Positions 11,210-24,100 of a stretch of DNA of 64,000 nucleotides are shown here, in pieces. The notes under the pieces were generated by a model, which saw only the letters and a program-made list of their open reading frames with translations, was not told the origin of the DNA and searched no databases. Position 1 is the stretch's first letter. The number at the start of each line of letters is the position of its first letter. This DNA comes from Mytilus trossulus. Taxonomy: Eukaryota > Mollusca > Bivalvia > Mytilida > Mytilidae. The stretch is taken from assembly GCF_036588685.1 (NCBI RefSeq), contig NC_086383.1, forward strand, positions 61,517,448-61,581,447, given 5' to 3'. The position numbers and the translations under genes were made by a program.

Positions 11210-12090
11210 AACTAAGCAGTACGAATAAACTCATCATAGATACCAGTATTAAAATTTTGTATTAAATTTTGTACTTGACGCTCGTTTTGTCCATAAAAGA
11301 TTTATGACAATAAAAATTAAAAAGTTAAAATGGCCAAAAAAAGAACGAAATTGAAGATCATTGACGACCAAAAGCTATGGTAATCTATTTCTGAGATGGA
11401 AAAGCCTTAGTATTTAAAAAAATCAAAGTTTTGTGAACAGTTAATTTATAATTATGACCTAATCAGTGATAAATCATGTCAACACAGAAGTGCCGACTAC
11501 TGGGCTGGTGATACCCTTGGGGAATAAAAACCCTGAACCCCACCAAACACCTTGAATTGGATGAGATCAGGTGTTCCGGAAGGATAGTCAAACTATGAAA
11601 GGAAGTGTATAGTTAACAAAACAATTAAGTCGTAATGAATGTATGAATATGTCATTGATGAATACAATAAACATGAAAACGAGAGGAAGTATTATATTAA
11701 AAAAAAACAATGTTTCCTTTTTATTAAAAATCAAACATACGTCAACAATGTTGTGAAGTCTATATTCAAATGTATATACTAAATGGAATTGATGATACAT
11801 TTATAATTTAATGCATTCTGTATTGACATGATTTATCACTGATATGGTCATAATTATAAAAAATTGTTTACTAAACTTAGATTTTTTAAAATACTAAGGC
11901 TTTTCTACCCCAGACATAGATTACCATAGCGTTTGGTCGTCAATGCTCTTAAATTTCGTTCTTTTTTGGTCATTTTAAATTTTTTTTATTCGAGTGTCAC
12001 TCATAAATATTTTATGGACAAAAGATTCGTGTTTAGAACACATACAAAATTTTAATACTGGTATCTATTATGAGTTTATTTGTACTACTT
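11210..12090. repeat. Two inverted copies of a bivalve dispersed repeat
   Basis: The left arm (about 11210-11490) and right arm (about 11825-12090) are imperfect reverse complements for some 250 bases. Shared markers include AAATACTAAGGCTTTTCTA, ATGATTTATCACTGATATGG and AAAATTTTAATACTGGTATC. Between them (11495-11590) lies sequence with CTACTGGGCTGGTGATACCC and a fragment related to the R2 tail (GAACCCCACCAAA). I recognise this as a very common bivalve interspersed repeat. The small ORFs across it are not genes. Confidence 0.65.
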
Positions 12091-13954
12091 GGTCGTTGGT
12101 TGATATGCTGCAGCTGTGCATATATCCTATAAATCTAACAGCCCTTCCTGATCGTACATGTCTATTTGTCAATGTCCGCTTGAGATGCAATAGGTAGACA
12201 TGTAAAAGTAGAAAGTACAACACCACAAAAACTAAGAAATCGCCAACATGTTCTAGAGCAGAATTAAAGGCGAGCATTTATTATTATGGATACGTTTTGA
12301 TAAGTTTTATTTGTTCATTACAAATTACATAATATCCTTATATTGAATGCTACTTAAAACTTATATACAGTACTTTAGTATAGCCGATATATATGATTGT
12401 CAGCGACATTTGTAAACCCACATTTAAACTAGCCTTTTAAAGGTGGCGTATAATTGTTCAATATGTACGAGAGGACACTGTATGGTTGACCCTTACATCC
12501 AGCATGTCCCTTTTTGACAAGATGTATATCATTTACATGTTTACCGCGGGTTGGATGGTGCTCAATATGTAGTTTTCTGTGTATTGCTTTTTAAAATCGT
12601 TTGACGACTTTATGCAAACTAATAGTATTTTTCCTTCAAATCATTGTTTTTGAATGTCTTTTTATCTTAATAAATACTGCAAAAAGGTATGCTGTCATCA
12701 TAATCATCATTTGACCTTTATATGTATTGTACTAACATTTGTAAGTGGAATTTGACAAAATGGGTAGGGGGGGGGGGGGGGGGGGGTAGGGAATTCAAAC
12801 TTGATTGAGGTAGGCATTGTAAGCGATGTTGCTCTTTCTGATAATCATACGATTCCCTCTGCTACAAAAACTTATCTTATCCAGCTTTATATTTATCTGA
12901 AAAGGAACATGACATTTAAAAAATTGACTTTTCTCATGTTTTTCCTACCTGCATTTAAAATGTTCCATAATCCATTAAGAATGCTAAACGAATATGCAAG
13001 AAGATTCATAGTTTTCATAATAACGAATAGAAACCCGCGACTAAATCAGATTATAAGATGAAACAAACTGAAAGTTTCATATCTTAAATGACAAAAAGGA
13101 AAATTATCATAAGGAAGTTTTTAAACGAATTTCTGTCATGCAAAATTATCAGTGACATGATAAAGACTTCTGATTAAAAATAACAATAAATCAAATATTA
13201 ATTGATTTGCAAATTACATGCCAAATTGGCAAATCAAATAATTTGTATATGGTTTCAAACAGATGTTCTAAAATTATGGTCATTTATAAATAATATATAT
13301 ATATTTTTTCTAACATAGCATTCTCATAGTTATACCTCATTTATATGGTTTGTTAAATAAAAAGGCACAAACCAAAAGCACATTTCTAATTCAGAAGTCG
13401 AGAAAGACTAGCAAAGCCGTAGCAAAAAAAAGAAAGCACAAACCACGGAAGGAAAACAAAATTTGGATTGACCAACACGAACGAAACCAATAACTGAAGT
13501 GTCCCGAAAACAAAACAGATCCAATGTCACCATGCAGCGGGTTCAAACGTTTAAATAGGCATTAACAATCACCATTACGAGAAACAGTTTTGTAACTTTA
13601 CAAAATGAAAAAGACATGTCCCAGAACTGACATTCGTCAGAATGCTGGATGTATCGATTGTTTGTGATCAAAACGCGTTCAAATAGAATAACGCATGATG
13701 TTATTTTTTGCGTTCCTCGTGTAACTTTCATCCGCTAGTTCCAACTTTGTAGAACAAAGCACAGACAACAGGAATACATATCACTAGTAAAGCTTGATAT
13801 CGATTGTTTTTGTGTGAAACACGTGGAATAACTTTTGTTTGCACCGTAAAATATTGATTTCCGTGTACATTACATTTGTAACTTGAATACATGTGTACAG
13901 TACAAATCAATACCAGTATCTGTTGGCAGTAACTGGTAATTTTTAAGCATTATG
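12091..13954. other. Intergenic, no recognised gene
   Basis: Contains a poly-G run of about 20 bases at 12767-12786 and otherwise AT-rich DNA. An R2-like fragment with CACAAACCA and a degenerate 'gaaccaaaccaat' block lies at about 13370-13540. Small ORFs at 13543-13910 (minus) have hydrophobic stretches but no splice-compatible context that I could defend. Confidence 0.4.
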
Positions 13955-14015
13955 AATTTGATTTAGAATTGTCTCATTAGTACCCATACCACATCTTCTT
14001 ATTTTTATTTGAATA
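13955..14015 (+). repeat. R1 repeat fragment, copy d
   Basis: Short right-end fragment of family R1: TTGTCTCATTAGTACCCATA followed by CCACATCTTC. Confidence 0.5.
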
Positions 14016-14029
14016 GGAGTTCCTTCAGA

Positions 14030-14420
14030 CGCTTGTCAAAAGCAGAAAGATCAAAGAAGCCAGATAATTTAATTTCTCTTTCAGATATACTGATGATATG
14101 TTCTTCCCATTAAGAATCCAATTTTTTTCCGATTGGGTTCCGTAAATACATTCCCTAGAAATTCAGACTTGACTTATACCTCGGATTTGACATACACAGT
14201 CATATCAGAACCAGAATCGTTGACAAACGGGACGATTTGTGTTTTGAAATTATCAATTTCCTCAACCTTAGTAGCAGTATACCAACTTCATCTGCAAATG
14301 GGATATACATTGCCCAATTTATTCGATGTTCAATAGCGTGCTGCTCCTACTCAGACTTTGTTAACGTCACCAGTGTCTAAGCAGAAAGTTGGTGAACCAG
14401 GTGTATGTCGCATCATCCTC
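14030..14420 (+). pseudogene. Reverse-transcriptase relic (Penelope-like type)
   Basis: Reading across frames gives the ordered blocks YTDDM (YxDD catalytic motif), LDLYLGFDIHSHI, KRDDLCFEIINF and IYIAQFIRC with CSYSDFV. This order (YxDD, then LDL, then KRDDF..IVNFP, then YGVYISQLIRYAR) is characteristic of Penelope-like RTs, and the same blocks appear in the element at 33.6-34.1 kb. Stops and shifts show it is dead. Confidence 0.6.
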
Positions 14421-14470
14421 AGAGAGAAATAATTCATTTGGTTCTTTATTGGTATTAAAAAGGATCTGTA
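14395..14470 (-). repeat. Short inverted copy of LINE sequence
   Basis: On the minus strand this matches the LINE relic at 16066-16118: TTTAATACCAAT, AAGAACCAAATGAATT and ATTTCTCTCTGAG occur in the same order. It is a rearranged fragment of the same LINE family lying about 1.6 kb from the main copy. Confidence 0.5.
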
Positions 14471-15214
14471 GTATTTTTACATCCTGTTCGACCAATGGTT
14501 GAAACAAGATTGTTTTGGTGTAAAGACTCTACGTACTGACGGTGTGGTGTTTATTACCTTATCAACGTTTTATATTTTTCTTTTCATTGTCTATGTTCTA
14601 TTATTGATATCACTTTTACTGTTTGGTCTGTTTTCTGTGAAATACATTTGACGTGGATCGGTTATTATACATCCAGTCAATGTGCTTGTATTATCTTTCA
14701 TCTTTTTGTGTTTACAGGTTCATATGACGTGACTCTGTACCTTTAAAGGTTCCATCATCATGGTATTATTCTATTTTGTTATTGTTCTATTATTAATTTG
14801 AAAATACTTTGACCGACAAAATTAATTTACTTGCATAGTAGTATCCACAAAATGTGAATTCTTAAACAATCGAAAGACTTCTGGATAATTAGATATCGGT
14901 CTGTGTCTGAAATTAGTTCTTACATAAGTTTTGAAACCCTGTATACCACCACTCCCAAAGTAAAATTTTATATTTTGTTAATACTTTCAATGTGACGTTT
15001 ACATTTTCTGACGTCAAAGAATATGGTTTTTAAATTTGATAGATATTTTTTGTGCTTTTTTTGTTAAACATGTTAAATATTTGTTTGTTTTAATATTGTA
15101 ACACATTGATGGCTTTTCATTTGCACTTATATCTTAATTGTCAACTATGCAAGATTAACTTTTTCAAATGATCTTCATAAGACTTGACAGTTTTGAAAAA
15201 AAAAGTTAAACCCC

Positions 15215-15320
15215 GAGGAAAATTCAAAACGGACAGACCTAATCAAATGCAAAACTAAAATGATAAAACACATCAAACGAATGGCCAACAGCTGTCCTAT
15301 TTCTGACTTGGTACAAGCAT
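15215..15320 (+). repeat. Dispersed repeat fragment (family R4)
   Basis: Block with AATTCAAAACGGACAGACCT, AATCAAATGCAAAA, ACACATCAAACGAATGG and TTCTGACTTGGTACAAGCAT. Related fragments occur at 5455-5545 (reverse), 7915-7965, 8128-8240 and 28760-28850 (reverse). Non-coding and common in bivalves as I recall. Confidence 0.5.
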
Positions 15321-17393
15321 TTTATTACTAAACTTTTCACTTGTACGACAGTCACATTAAAATCCATTTTATTGACCATGATAGATGAACACAACAAACA
15401 GACACAATGGGTTGGAAATCAGATTGTAAACGGCACACAGGTAGAGATACAAATAATAGATTGAAAAGAATAAAGTCTATATAACCTTAAACCTTTTGCT
15501 AATGGTCATACCTAGAATTTGAAAAGAAAAAGAAACGTTTTTTTTTTAATTTTAATTGGAAAGACTCTACACAAATTGATTACTTTCTTCTAAATTCAGA
15601 TATTATTACATCTGATAACGTACTGACATCGAGCTGTGAAATACATCTGGACATGATTAATATAACTGTCATTGGAAAAGAAAATCATTTGCTTTGGAAA
15701 TGGAAATAAGCTGGACAACCAAAAAGCAAAGATATCAAAAATTTAAAGGAAATGAAACAAACGAAAAAAGATCTCTGGTCTGCTCAGAGACAACTTGAAG
15801 CAGCAAAGCGTCGTGACAATTTTACCAATATAATTGAGCTTAGGGAAACTGATCAGAAACAATTTGATAAACTCATCAAACATCAACGGAACCATTACTA
15901 TATGTACTAACATCTATACTGAGATATAATGACAAGCGTTTAAGTGACCATGTAGCCATTTCTGAAACTTGGGCTAAAAACTGTCTACCCCTTTGAACAT
16001 GATCTTTTCAATACCAGTTATAAACCATTGGTCGAAGATGATGTAAAATACAACAGGACCTTTTTAATACCAATGAAGAACCAAATGAATTATTTCTCTC
16101 TGAGAATGATGTGAAGAAATGTTGAATGTCTTTTAAAAATAGAAAAGCGCCTGACCAACAAGGGATTACTCTTTAACATCTAAAATACGGAGGTCAACCT
16201 GTTGTTGAAGTTATTGTGAAATTAGTAAACTTTATATTTCAACATATTAACCTTCCGTCTAATCTGAAAAGTGGTATACGCTACCCAGTATTCAAAAAAC
16301 GGGGGCAAACCAAGTGAGGTGCGTCATTCGTATCGTAAAATAAATTGTATTAGTACTATTGGAAAAGTAGTTGAAAAACTTCATATATCAAACATTGTGA
16401 ACATTTCTAAAGATAAACAAAGATAAAAAAAAAAAGGATTCAGAGAAGGGGAATTTCCTTCGTAGCTGCAATTATCTTAAATGAACCCAAAGCTAAAGCT
16501 GAGAAGTTGAAAAACAAAATTAATCATAACTTTTTGTCTGATGCTTGATCCGTTTCTCTGTGTGTTACATTTTAGTAATGTGTTGTTGTTCTCCTCTTAA
16601 ATTTAATGCGTTTCTCTCGGTTTTAGTTTGTTACCCCGATTATGTTTTTTGTCCATGGATTTATAGGTTTTGAACAGCGGTAATCTACTGTTGCCTTTAT
16701 TGAGTGATGCACAAAAAACATTTGATATTTTGTTGCACTGTGGGCTTTTGAGAGAGATAAAGGAGGAATGACAGGTGATATTTAGTTGCTTTTCAATAAT
16801 TGGTTTCAGAACTTGACATCCGCTCTTAGATGGCAAAGTATCAAATCAAAACAAGTTTACGAATTATAGGGTTTTCACCAGGGTGGAGGTCGATCCCCGA
16901 TTGCCTATATGGTCTTCAAAAAAACACTACTGTAACGTTCGAAATGAATGATATTGGTGCTCACTTTGGTTCTATTTACTGTGGCATACCTACTTTTGCG
17001 ACGATATTACACTAATTTTCATCAACCAGTATGAGATGCAAGCGATGTTAAATTTCTGGTCTGCTACATAATAAGTTGTAGAAGTCATGTATTCTACAAT
17101 ACGGAAGTAAAACTGAACATTTATTTACGTTGAATGGTTCACCGTTTTAAAATTCTATTAAAGCGACTCATCTGGGTATTGATCATGGTGTCAATTCTAA
17201 ATATGGTGTGAAGGATCCTGTATCTAATAGAATTCTTCAGACAGCTAGAAAGACAGTGTATGCCCTCATGGAAGCTGGGCTTCATGGATTGAATGGACTT
17301 AATCCAAAATTTATATGCACCTGGTAAAAATTTAAGTGCTACCCAGACTGTATGGATTAGACTCTATAAGACTTTCTGATTTGATATAGAATT

Positions 17394-18593
17394 CAGGGTT
17401 TCCCCTGGGTCAATTATTTATTTCGCCACCCCTTTCGCCAAAACAATATATTTTTCGCCACTTTATTATTTTTTTCGCCAAATGACATAAATATGTTTTC
17501 CGTTTAAAATTTACTTTTTTCTAACCCCCCCCCCCCCTTTTCCTTTAAATAAGATGATTTTGCCCCATTGTGTCTTTTATTATTCTCTCAGACTTATTTA
17601 AGAGTCTACATTTTAATGAATAAACACTAATCATTTACTTTAAAACAACAGAATGTTTTAACTTAAAAAGGAAAAATATTCGTTGTATTTTAAACAACTT
17701 TTCTAAATGAGGGGACCACTATACTTTTATACTTTATTAATAAAGATATAAGTCCTTGAATATAACAAAATTAATGGACATGTTTTGATCATATAACATG
17801 TAAAATACCAGTAAAGTTCGTAAGGAAAGTTTCTTTAAAAGAAAAATACTGATGTGCCCTTTTGTACTAAGAAGTGCAGTGGTTTTTACAACAAAACAAA
17901 AGCTTTTATCACATTAAATTGATCCCTCATTTCATGTGTAGTCATTACATTGAAGGATTACTCTCATTCGAGGGGTTGTTCCCAACTTTTTTGATAGATT
18001 TCTTCATAACGACAGTTTTCTTTTCTCGACCATCGTAAATGAAAAAGTTGAGACGTAAAACTATATTTGAAACACGTGTGTCATTCAAACGACTTTAAAG
18101 TAGTCTTCCTAATCAATTACCTATATTAAAGTCAAAGGATAATTAAAGTCTTAAATCGGAAAGTTTTCTTGCTTTTGAACATTTTTCGTCACAAAAACAG
18201 CTTTCTTCTCTGAACTATCTTTAAAAGTTTCTTCAAACACGTGCGTCGCAAAGTAGTAAATAAATTCTGTATGTGACATTTAGCAGAAGCCATTTAACCA
18301 TATAATTTTGTCAAACAAACCAATCAACACTTTTATTAATTAGTCCTTTGTTATCGATATCACAAAATGCAATCAGCTGATTATTGATTTTCTGTCAAAA
18401 TCTTAACGAGTTCAAGGTAAATTCCGAGTATATTGTCTGATCAGGTAAAATCCGAGAAACCCGAAAAAATGTAAATAAACAAGATGGCTACAAACAAATC
18501 GTACATATATTTGATCATATTTCTTTCGCCAAATTCTTTCGCCAATGATGAATTTTAATCGCCACAATGATTATTTTGCCAGCGGAAACCCTG
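17394..18593. mobile_element. Non-autonomous DNA transposon, 1.2 kb, inserted in the LINE
   Basis: Terminal inverted repeats CAGGGTTTCCCCTGG (17394-17408) and CCAGCGGAAACCCTG (18579-18593) match at 14 of 15 positions. The flanking 5-bp repeat GAATT (17389-17393 and 18594-18598) looks like a target-site duplication. The CAGGG start is reminiscent of hAT elements, although those usually duplicate 8 bp. No transposase ORF was found. The ends are rich in the motif TTTCGCCA and its variants. Confidence 0.7.
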
Positions 18594-19000
18594 GAATTAT
18601 TGTTTGTATACTATACAAAACTTCTAAAGCAAATTCAGCATCTGTCAAAGCCCACTGCCACTTCTGTTGTTTACTAACTTCTTTTGTGAAGTTCCAGTTG
18701 AGGCTGAACTGCATAAACGTATGCTTTTTTTTTCGGAAACATCATCAGAAACCATGGTTATGTCGAGCTTGAAGTTCCTATCAGACAACTGGCTGTAATG
18801 CCCCGTGATTCAAAAATATAGTCGGTTTGTGAAAATTGTTGATTAAACAGAACAGTTTGGCTTACTATCATCACATGATCTTATTAATGTGCCATCTGGA
18901 AAAATTAAGTGGAAAAATATTGTAAGAAAAACTATTTTCTTCGTATTGGATTGATCTACTTAAAACAGATGTAAACTCTTAGTCATCTCTAAAGTTTATA

Positions 19001-19553
19001 TAAGACATGTAAGTGGGACGAAAGATACCAAAGGGACAGTCAAACTCAAAAATCTTAAACAAACTGACAACGCTTTTGCTGAAAATGAAAAAAAAAAAGA
19101 AAAACGATATTACACATGACACAACATAGAAAGAAAAAAAAATAATCAACTGGAACCCAACCAAAAACTAGGGGTGATCTCAGATGATTCGGAAGGGTAA
19201 GCAGATCCTGCTCCACTTGTGGCACCCGTCGTGTGGCTTATGTGATAAAAAATCCAGTAAATAGTCTAATTTGGTAGGTCATATTCATGAAAGGGAAGGG
19301 GATTTTCGGCGTAAGGAACATATCCGATATCCGTGAAACGCTTATCCCATAACGGTCAACCAACTCGTGATGGCGTCCGTAAAATTTACGAAGGGATGAT
19401 TTCAACTTCACCATTTGGAACTCTTGGTTTAATCGCGTCCTTGTGTGCAGCAATCCTCTATAAAAAAAAATCATGAAAGGGAATGCAAGCACGGGAATAT
19501 AGTATCAATTGGGAGATAACTACCCGGTATGCAGGTGCTGCTGGAATGTTGCT
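19001..19553 (-). mobile_element. 5'-truncated retroelement tail (family R2), copy b, with TSD
   Basis: Best evidence that family R2 is retrotransposed: the insertion lies inside the LINE and is flanked by the 11-bp repeat TAAAGTTTATA at 18990-19000 and 19554-19564. On the minus strand it encodes the end of an RT (VKLKSSLRKFYGRHHELVDR, then YGISVSR), followed by a non-coding tail that includes CCACAAGTGGAGCAGGATCT and ends GGTATCTTTCGTCCC. Only the last part of the element is present. Confidence 0.8.
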
Positions 19554-20550
19554 TAAAGTTTATAAATGTCAATAATATCACTCAAGGAAAACACCACAAT
19601 GACTTGGATAACTGGGGAACTGAGCCTTTTAATTCAACTATGTATAAAAGCAAAAAATGTGTGTGGAACATATACATGATATTCCTTACAGCATGTCCGA
19701 TCTGGTGGAACTAATTAAGCATGTAAATTATGTGGCAAGGGAAGCGATGACATTTAACATTTCCTTTTATATTATGAAAAATTGAGAGACATACAGGACA
19801 ATTTCCTAATTATTATGCTAGTAGAGTTATATGACAGTGTTGATGTGGAAGTGAATGATGAAATAGTATCCTCTGATGATTTGCGACTCAGAGTTATTAT
19901 TGACTGTGCATCCTTTGCATTCTTAGATGTATCCACCATCCTTGAAATTAAATGCGTATCTAGAGGTTAATGCTATAGACTGGATCAAAGAAGAGATTTG
20001 CTTCTTCAAATAACCTAGTTATCTTCATTATTCAATTGACAATAATCTTGAAACTTTTAAACTGTGAATTCCATTTGGAGAACTGTTTGAGCTGTGCAAA
20101 TAGATGTATGAATAAGCTAGCAGAGGAGGCATGTACATATTATTGTATAGTATATATCTTATGTCCCATGGTTTAAAGTATATATTTATAACTTTCCATT
20201 TAAAGAATATAGTCCGGCGGCTACAAGCATATTTCAGACGAATTGTGCACATCCTGCTACAAGCATGAAATTTGGCATAGACCTTCCTGAACCATTACTC
20301 TTTGATTTGAAAAAAATGTCGCACTTCCGGTAAAATTCAAAATGGCAGACATCATACTTAAATCAGCCCAATATCGAAGGCTAGTATGTGAAAAGGTGTT
20401 ATTATCATGCTACTATCAACATATTTAGTACAAACATTTGTTTTTAACTACTTTTGGATATATTATATAGATTAGATGTCTTTAAAAACCTTAGAATCAT
20501 GCTACTATCATAATATTCAACTTTCCAATATAATCAAGAAAACACAAAAA

Positions 20551-20720
20551 TTGAGAATGGAAATGGGGAATGTACCAAAGAGAAGGAAACAAACGAAGGC
20601 AAACAACCGGTCTTCAACACAGCGAGAAAATCTCTCACCTGGAGGAGTGCTTCAACCGACCCCTTAACAAACAAAGTGTACTAGTTCCTTGATTATGGAC
20701 GCCATACTAAACTCAGAAAT
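20551..20720 (-). mobile_element. Tail-only copy of the Naiad-like element
   Basis: Matches, in reverse, the last roughly 165 bases of the element at 31.3-35.05 kb: GAATGGAAATGGGGAATGT, TCTTCAACACAGCGAGAAAA and CTTCAACCGACCCCTTAAC with differences. It is an extremely 5'-truncated insertion or a non-autonomous relative sharing the same 3' end. The overlapping 63-codon ORF is not a gene. Confidence 0.6.
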
Positions 20721-20956
20721 GTATAAATGAATTAAAATTCAAAATCATACAAGACTATACGTTGTCAGGGACCAAATATATATTGTGTACGTTAGATTAA
20801 CCATTCAATATATGTGTATAAGGTAAATATTTAAACATAAACATACAAAATTAACCTGTCATTTGAAATTGACAAGCTACAGAAGTGTAAATAGAAAATA
20901 AGAGAATCATCACATTTTCCATTTTGATCAATCTGACTATTCAAAATCCAGTCTCA

Positions 20957-21153
20957 TCACGACAAATATATAGTTTTCTTTTCCACCACCTTTGATCGAC
21001 ATATTGGACATTTATCCATTACATTTGCACAATCTGAGCAGCAAACAAGATGTCCACATGGAAGAAATACTTCAGAAGCGTCAACTTCAAGGCATACTTT
21101 GCAAAGTCTCTTCTGTCGTAAATTGTTGTTTTCTGTGATCAGCTTCTCAAGAT
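20957..21153 (-). CDS. IAP-b terminal RING exon
   Basis: The exon is 197 nt, exactly the length of the RING exon of the paralogue at 39388-39192, with acceptor TGAATTTTAG and stop TGA. The coding sequence starts LEKLITENNNLRQKR, then a full C3HC4 RING: LCKVCLEVDASEVFLPCGH, VCCSDC, KCPICR, ending KKTIYLS. All eight Zn ligands are intact, which argues that this exon is, or was until recently, under selection. Confidence 0.75.
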
Positions 21154-24100
21154 CTAAAATTCAGAGGAGATCAAAAATAATTATATTTCATTAACCCCGT
21201 AACTTGTTAAAATCCATCGGTGACCAATGTTATATGAATTCCAATTGATACTATATTCCCGAGCTTCCTACCATTATTTCCTTGAAAGAGGACTGCTGCT
21301 CACAGGGAAGCTATTAATCCATGAGTTCCAAGTGGTGAAGTTATAACCATTCCTCGTATCACGAGTTGGTTGACCGTTATGAAATATTCCTATCACAAAT
21401 GATATCGGATATGTTCATTATTTCGTCACTACAATCCTGTTCCCTTTTCAAACCTATCGAATGAGACTATTTACCGGGTTTGTGACAACTAAATCAACAC
21501 GGCGGGTACCATATGTGGAGCAGGATCTGCTGACCCTTTCCGGAGCACTTAAGATCACCCCAATTTTTTTTATTAGGATCGTTTTGCTTAGTCTTCAGTT
21601 TTCTATGTTGTGTTTTGTGTAAGATAATTTTTCTTTTTTCTTTTTTTATGTCTGATATGGTGTTGTCAATTTATTTTTTATCTTTTAGTTTGAATGTCCA
21701 TCTGGTATCTTTTGTCCCGTTTTTACAGGGGCTGTAAAACACCCTCACGGAAATATATGAGATATATTTAAAGTATTATGCTTCCACTGACAGTGTTTGT
21801 CCCAAAGGTAAAGTCATGTGATACGTAGCTCACATGTTAGTTAGTTGTAAGTTGGTTGCAATATCATATTTCATATAACATATCCTGCATTTGTTGTTGT
21901 CCTTTTTTTTTTATAGTTTAGTACATAAAGTATATTTTTATAATTTTCAAGCATTTGTCAAACACCTTTAATTAAGATATTGATAAATGAGAATAAAAAT
22001 TAAAGTACTGTTTAATGCTGCATGTAATATAATAAACGGTATTCAATCAAATTAATTTATTTGGAATAACATACTGTAATGTGTAATAATGTTTGTTATC
22101 ATATACGTATACTAACTAACATATGATTCTTACTGTATGATAATAGCATTAAAATTAAACGTAAATTCCATATTTTTCGAATTGGGGCTTAGCGGGCTGA
22201 TATGAAAAGTTTATCACATGCTTCGATTGTTATCACATGCCTTTCCGTAACGTTATCGCATGGCATTCCGGTGATACTCGGCAAATTCCGGAAAATACAC
22301 CTCAATGCTACATTTTCAGTGGAAAACATTACAACATGTACAAAGTAATGTACAAAACAATTATTTAGATACTGGAAAGTATATTGTGTAAAATAATTTA
22401 AAAAAAAACAGAAAAAAACCAAACAAACAAATTTATAAATAAAAGCTTTTTTAAAAGTTTCAAACAATTTAGAAAATTGACTTTTCGAAACAGTGTTCAT
22501 TATGAATATTGTTGAATAACATTTTTTTGTCTGTTTGTACATGTTTAGATATTTTTCTCTTCTGTTTGGGTAAATGTATACGTTAGAAAAATTTCATATC
22601 GAATGTACTAAATTTGGGGTCACACATCCGTAAACTTTTCACTCTTTGAAGTTCTATTTTAGAACCACGTAAAAGAATCAATCATAGTTGAAGCATGTGA
22701 TAAAAAGATCATAACATGTCATTTTCCATATCGCATGTATTATCAGCCCCCGAGCCATGCGGCTCTTGGGCTGATATTGAACCTAGGGCTGATAATACAT
22801 GCGATATGAAAAATGCCATGTAATAATCTGATAGTCCATTTCTTACAAAAAGGAAACGGTTAAACATTTTCCATAGTTTCTTTATTTTTTATAAACAAAA
22901 TTGAACACCATTCTATCAGCCACAGCAAAACAACTGTGAACATTTGAAAAACAAATAGGAGTTGAACATGCTATAGAATCATATTAAAAGCCAATAAGGT
23001 TATAAAGCGATGTACAGAAGCTGTCGGTATTTGAAATATAAATGTTGGTTATGGCATATATCAAACCATAATGATAAGAGCCGGTAGAATTCTTTTTAAA
23101 AAGCCGCTGCGCATGTACCAAGATCATAACAAAAAATCTGCCATGATGGAACTTACCTTGGACAGCTGTTTTTGGATCACCCCATTCTATTGTTCTATTT
23201 TCAAAGAGGATTTTGTTATTTTCTTCCAAATTCGGATCTCCACTGCTTGCTAAAATAGTAAATTCGTTTTATTTGATCATTACCCCGAATGCATTTGTTC
23301 GAACAATCTTTATGTATCAAAAAATAACTCATAAATTATTAAGCTCCTAGCGTTTGAAGCGGTATCAAGAGCTTATAATATTGACCTAAGGAACTCTCAA
23401 CCTAAACATTATAAAACCAGTAATGTATGAAGCCGTGGGAACAGTAGGAGTTGCTTGATTAAAAGGGATCTAACCAATAGCCAAATTCTTTTTGTATCAA
23501 TGTAATATAGCTATTGGTAAAAATCAAATTTGCAGAAAACTCACAAGGTTTTATTTTTTTAAAAGCAGTATGTACTTTGATTAGTTATTGCGAACGAACT
23601 TTACGTATACATGGATTAAAATATCTTAAATCAAGTTAGAATAGACACATCAATGTATCAACCAAACCAAATCGGGTAAAATAAATTGAATGAAAAAGAT
23701 ATATCGAATTCGAGCATGGAAAAGGCGTACACTGTTTTGCATTTCACAGTCAGTTTAAACGAAATTTCTATCTTTTAAATCGGACGACTATACTGATATA
23801 TAAAGAAACAAAATTCGAAATCATTTACCTAGTCAACTGAGCCATCAACACGTCATATATATCTACTAATTTGTTAAATAACACCTATTCAACGTAAGAA
23901 CTAGCCATCGAGTCATCAAACAAATTCAGTTTGTGCTAGTTTGCTATGAATGCATCAATAACATGAAAATTGATTTGGGAATATGCCAAAGAGACAATTC
24001 GACCAAAGATCAGACAACAACCGATGTCTTCAACGCAGTGAGAACATCCCGCAAACGGAGAGGGTCCGCAACTTGCAGCTACTTTAAATTGTGTACTATT

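Larger units (their letters stand above)
15545..19990 (+). mobile_element. Degenerate LINE retrotransposon with two nested insertions
   Basis: Reading across several frames recovers the end of an endonuclease domain (TQIDYFLLNSD), a linker (AQRQLEAAKRRDNFTNIIEL), the RT block GKAPD-like RLTNKGLL/KNRKAPDQQGIT, then IYCGIP, TARKTVYAL and GLHGLNGLN, and finally LKFINVNNITQGKHHND and a C-terminal zinc-knuckle-like HFLLYCEKLRDIQDN. These match, from memory, a non-LTR retrotransposon common in bivalves. It is riddled with stops. It is interrupted by a TIR element at 17394-18593 and by a retroelement tail at 19001-19553; the LINE sequence resumes after each. The ORFs inside are shadows of this relic. 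Confidence 0.7.

Noticed and set aside
13543-13910. Two small minus-strand ORFs with a hydrophobic stretch, considered as a signal-peptide exon for the mosaic gene
   Set aside because: No donor in phase 1 that would join to 9461, and the hydrophobic segment is followed at once by a stop.
19238-19492. 84-codon minus-strand ORF as a host gene
   Set aside because: It is the C-terminal RT fragment of a truncated retroelement with target-site duplications.
22189-22542. 117-codon minus-strand ORF rich in Phe, Tyr and Asn
   Set aside because: It falls in a dispersed repeat with palindromic ends, has no domain and no splice or promoter context.
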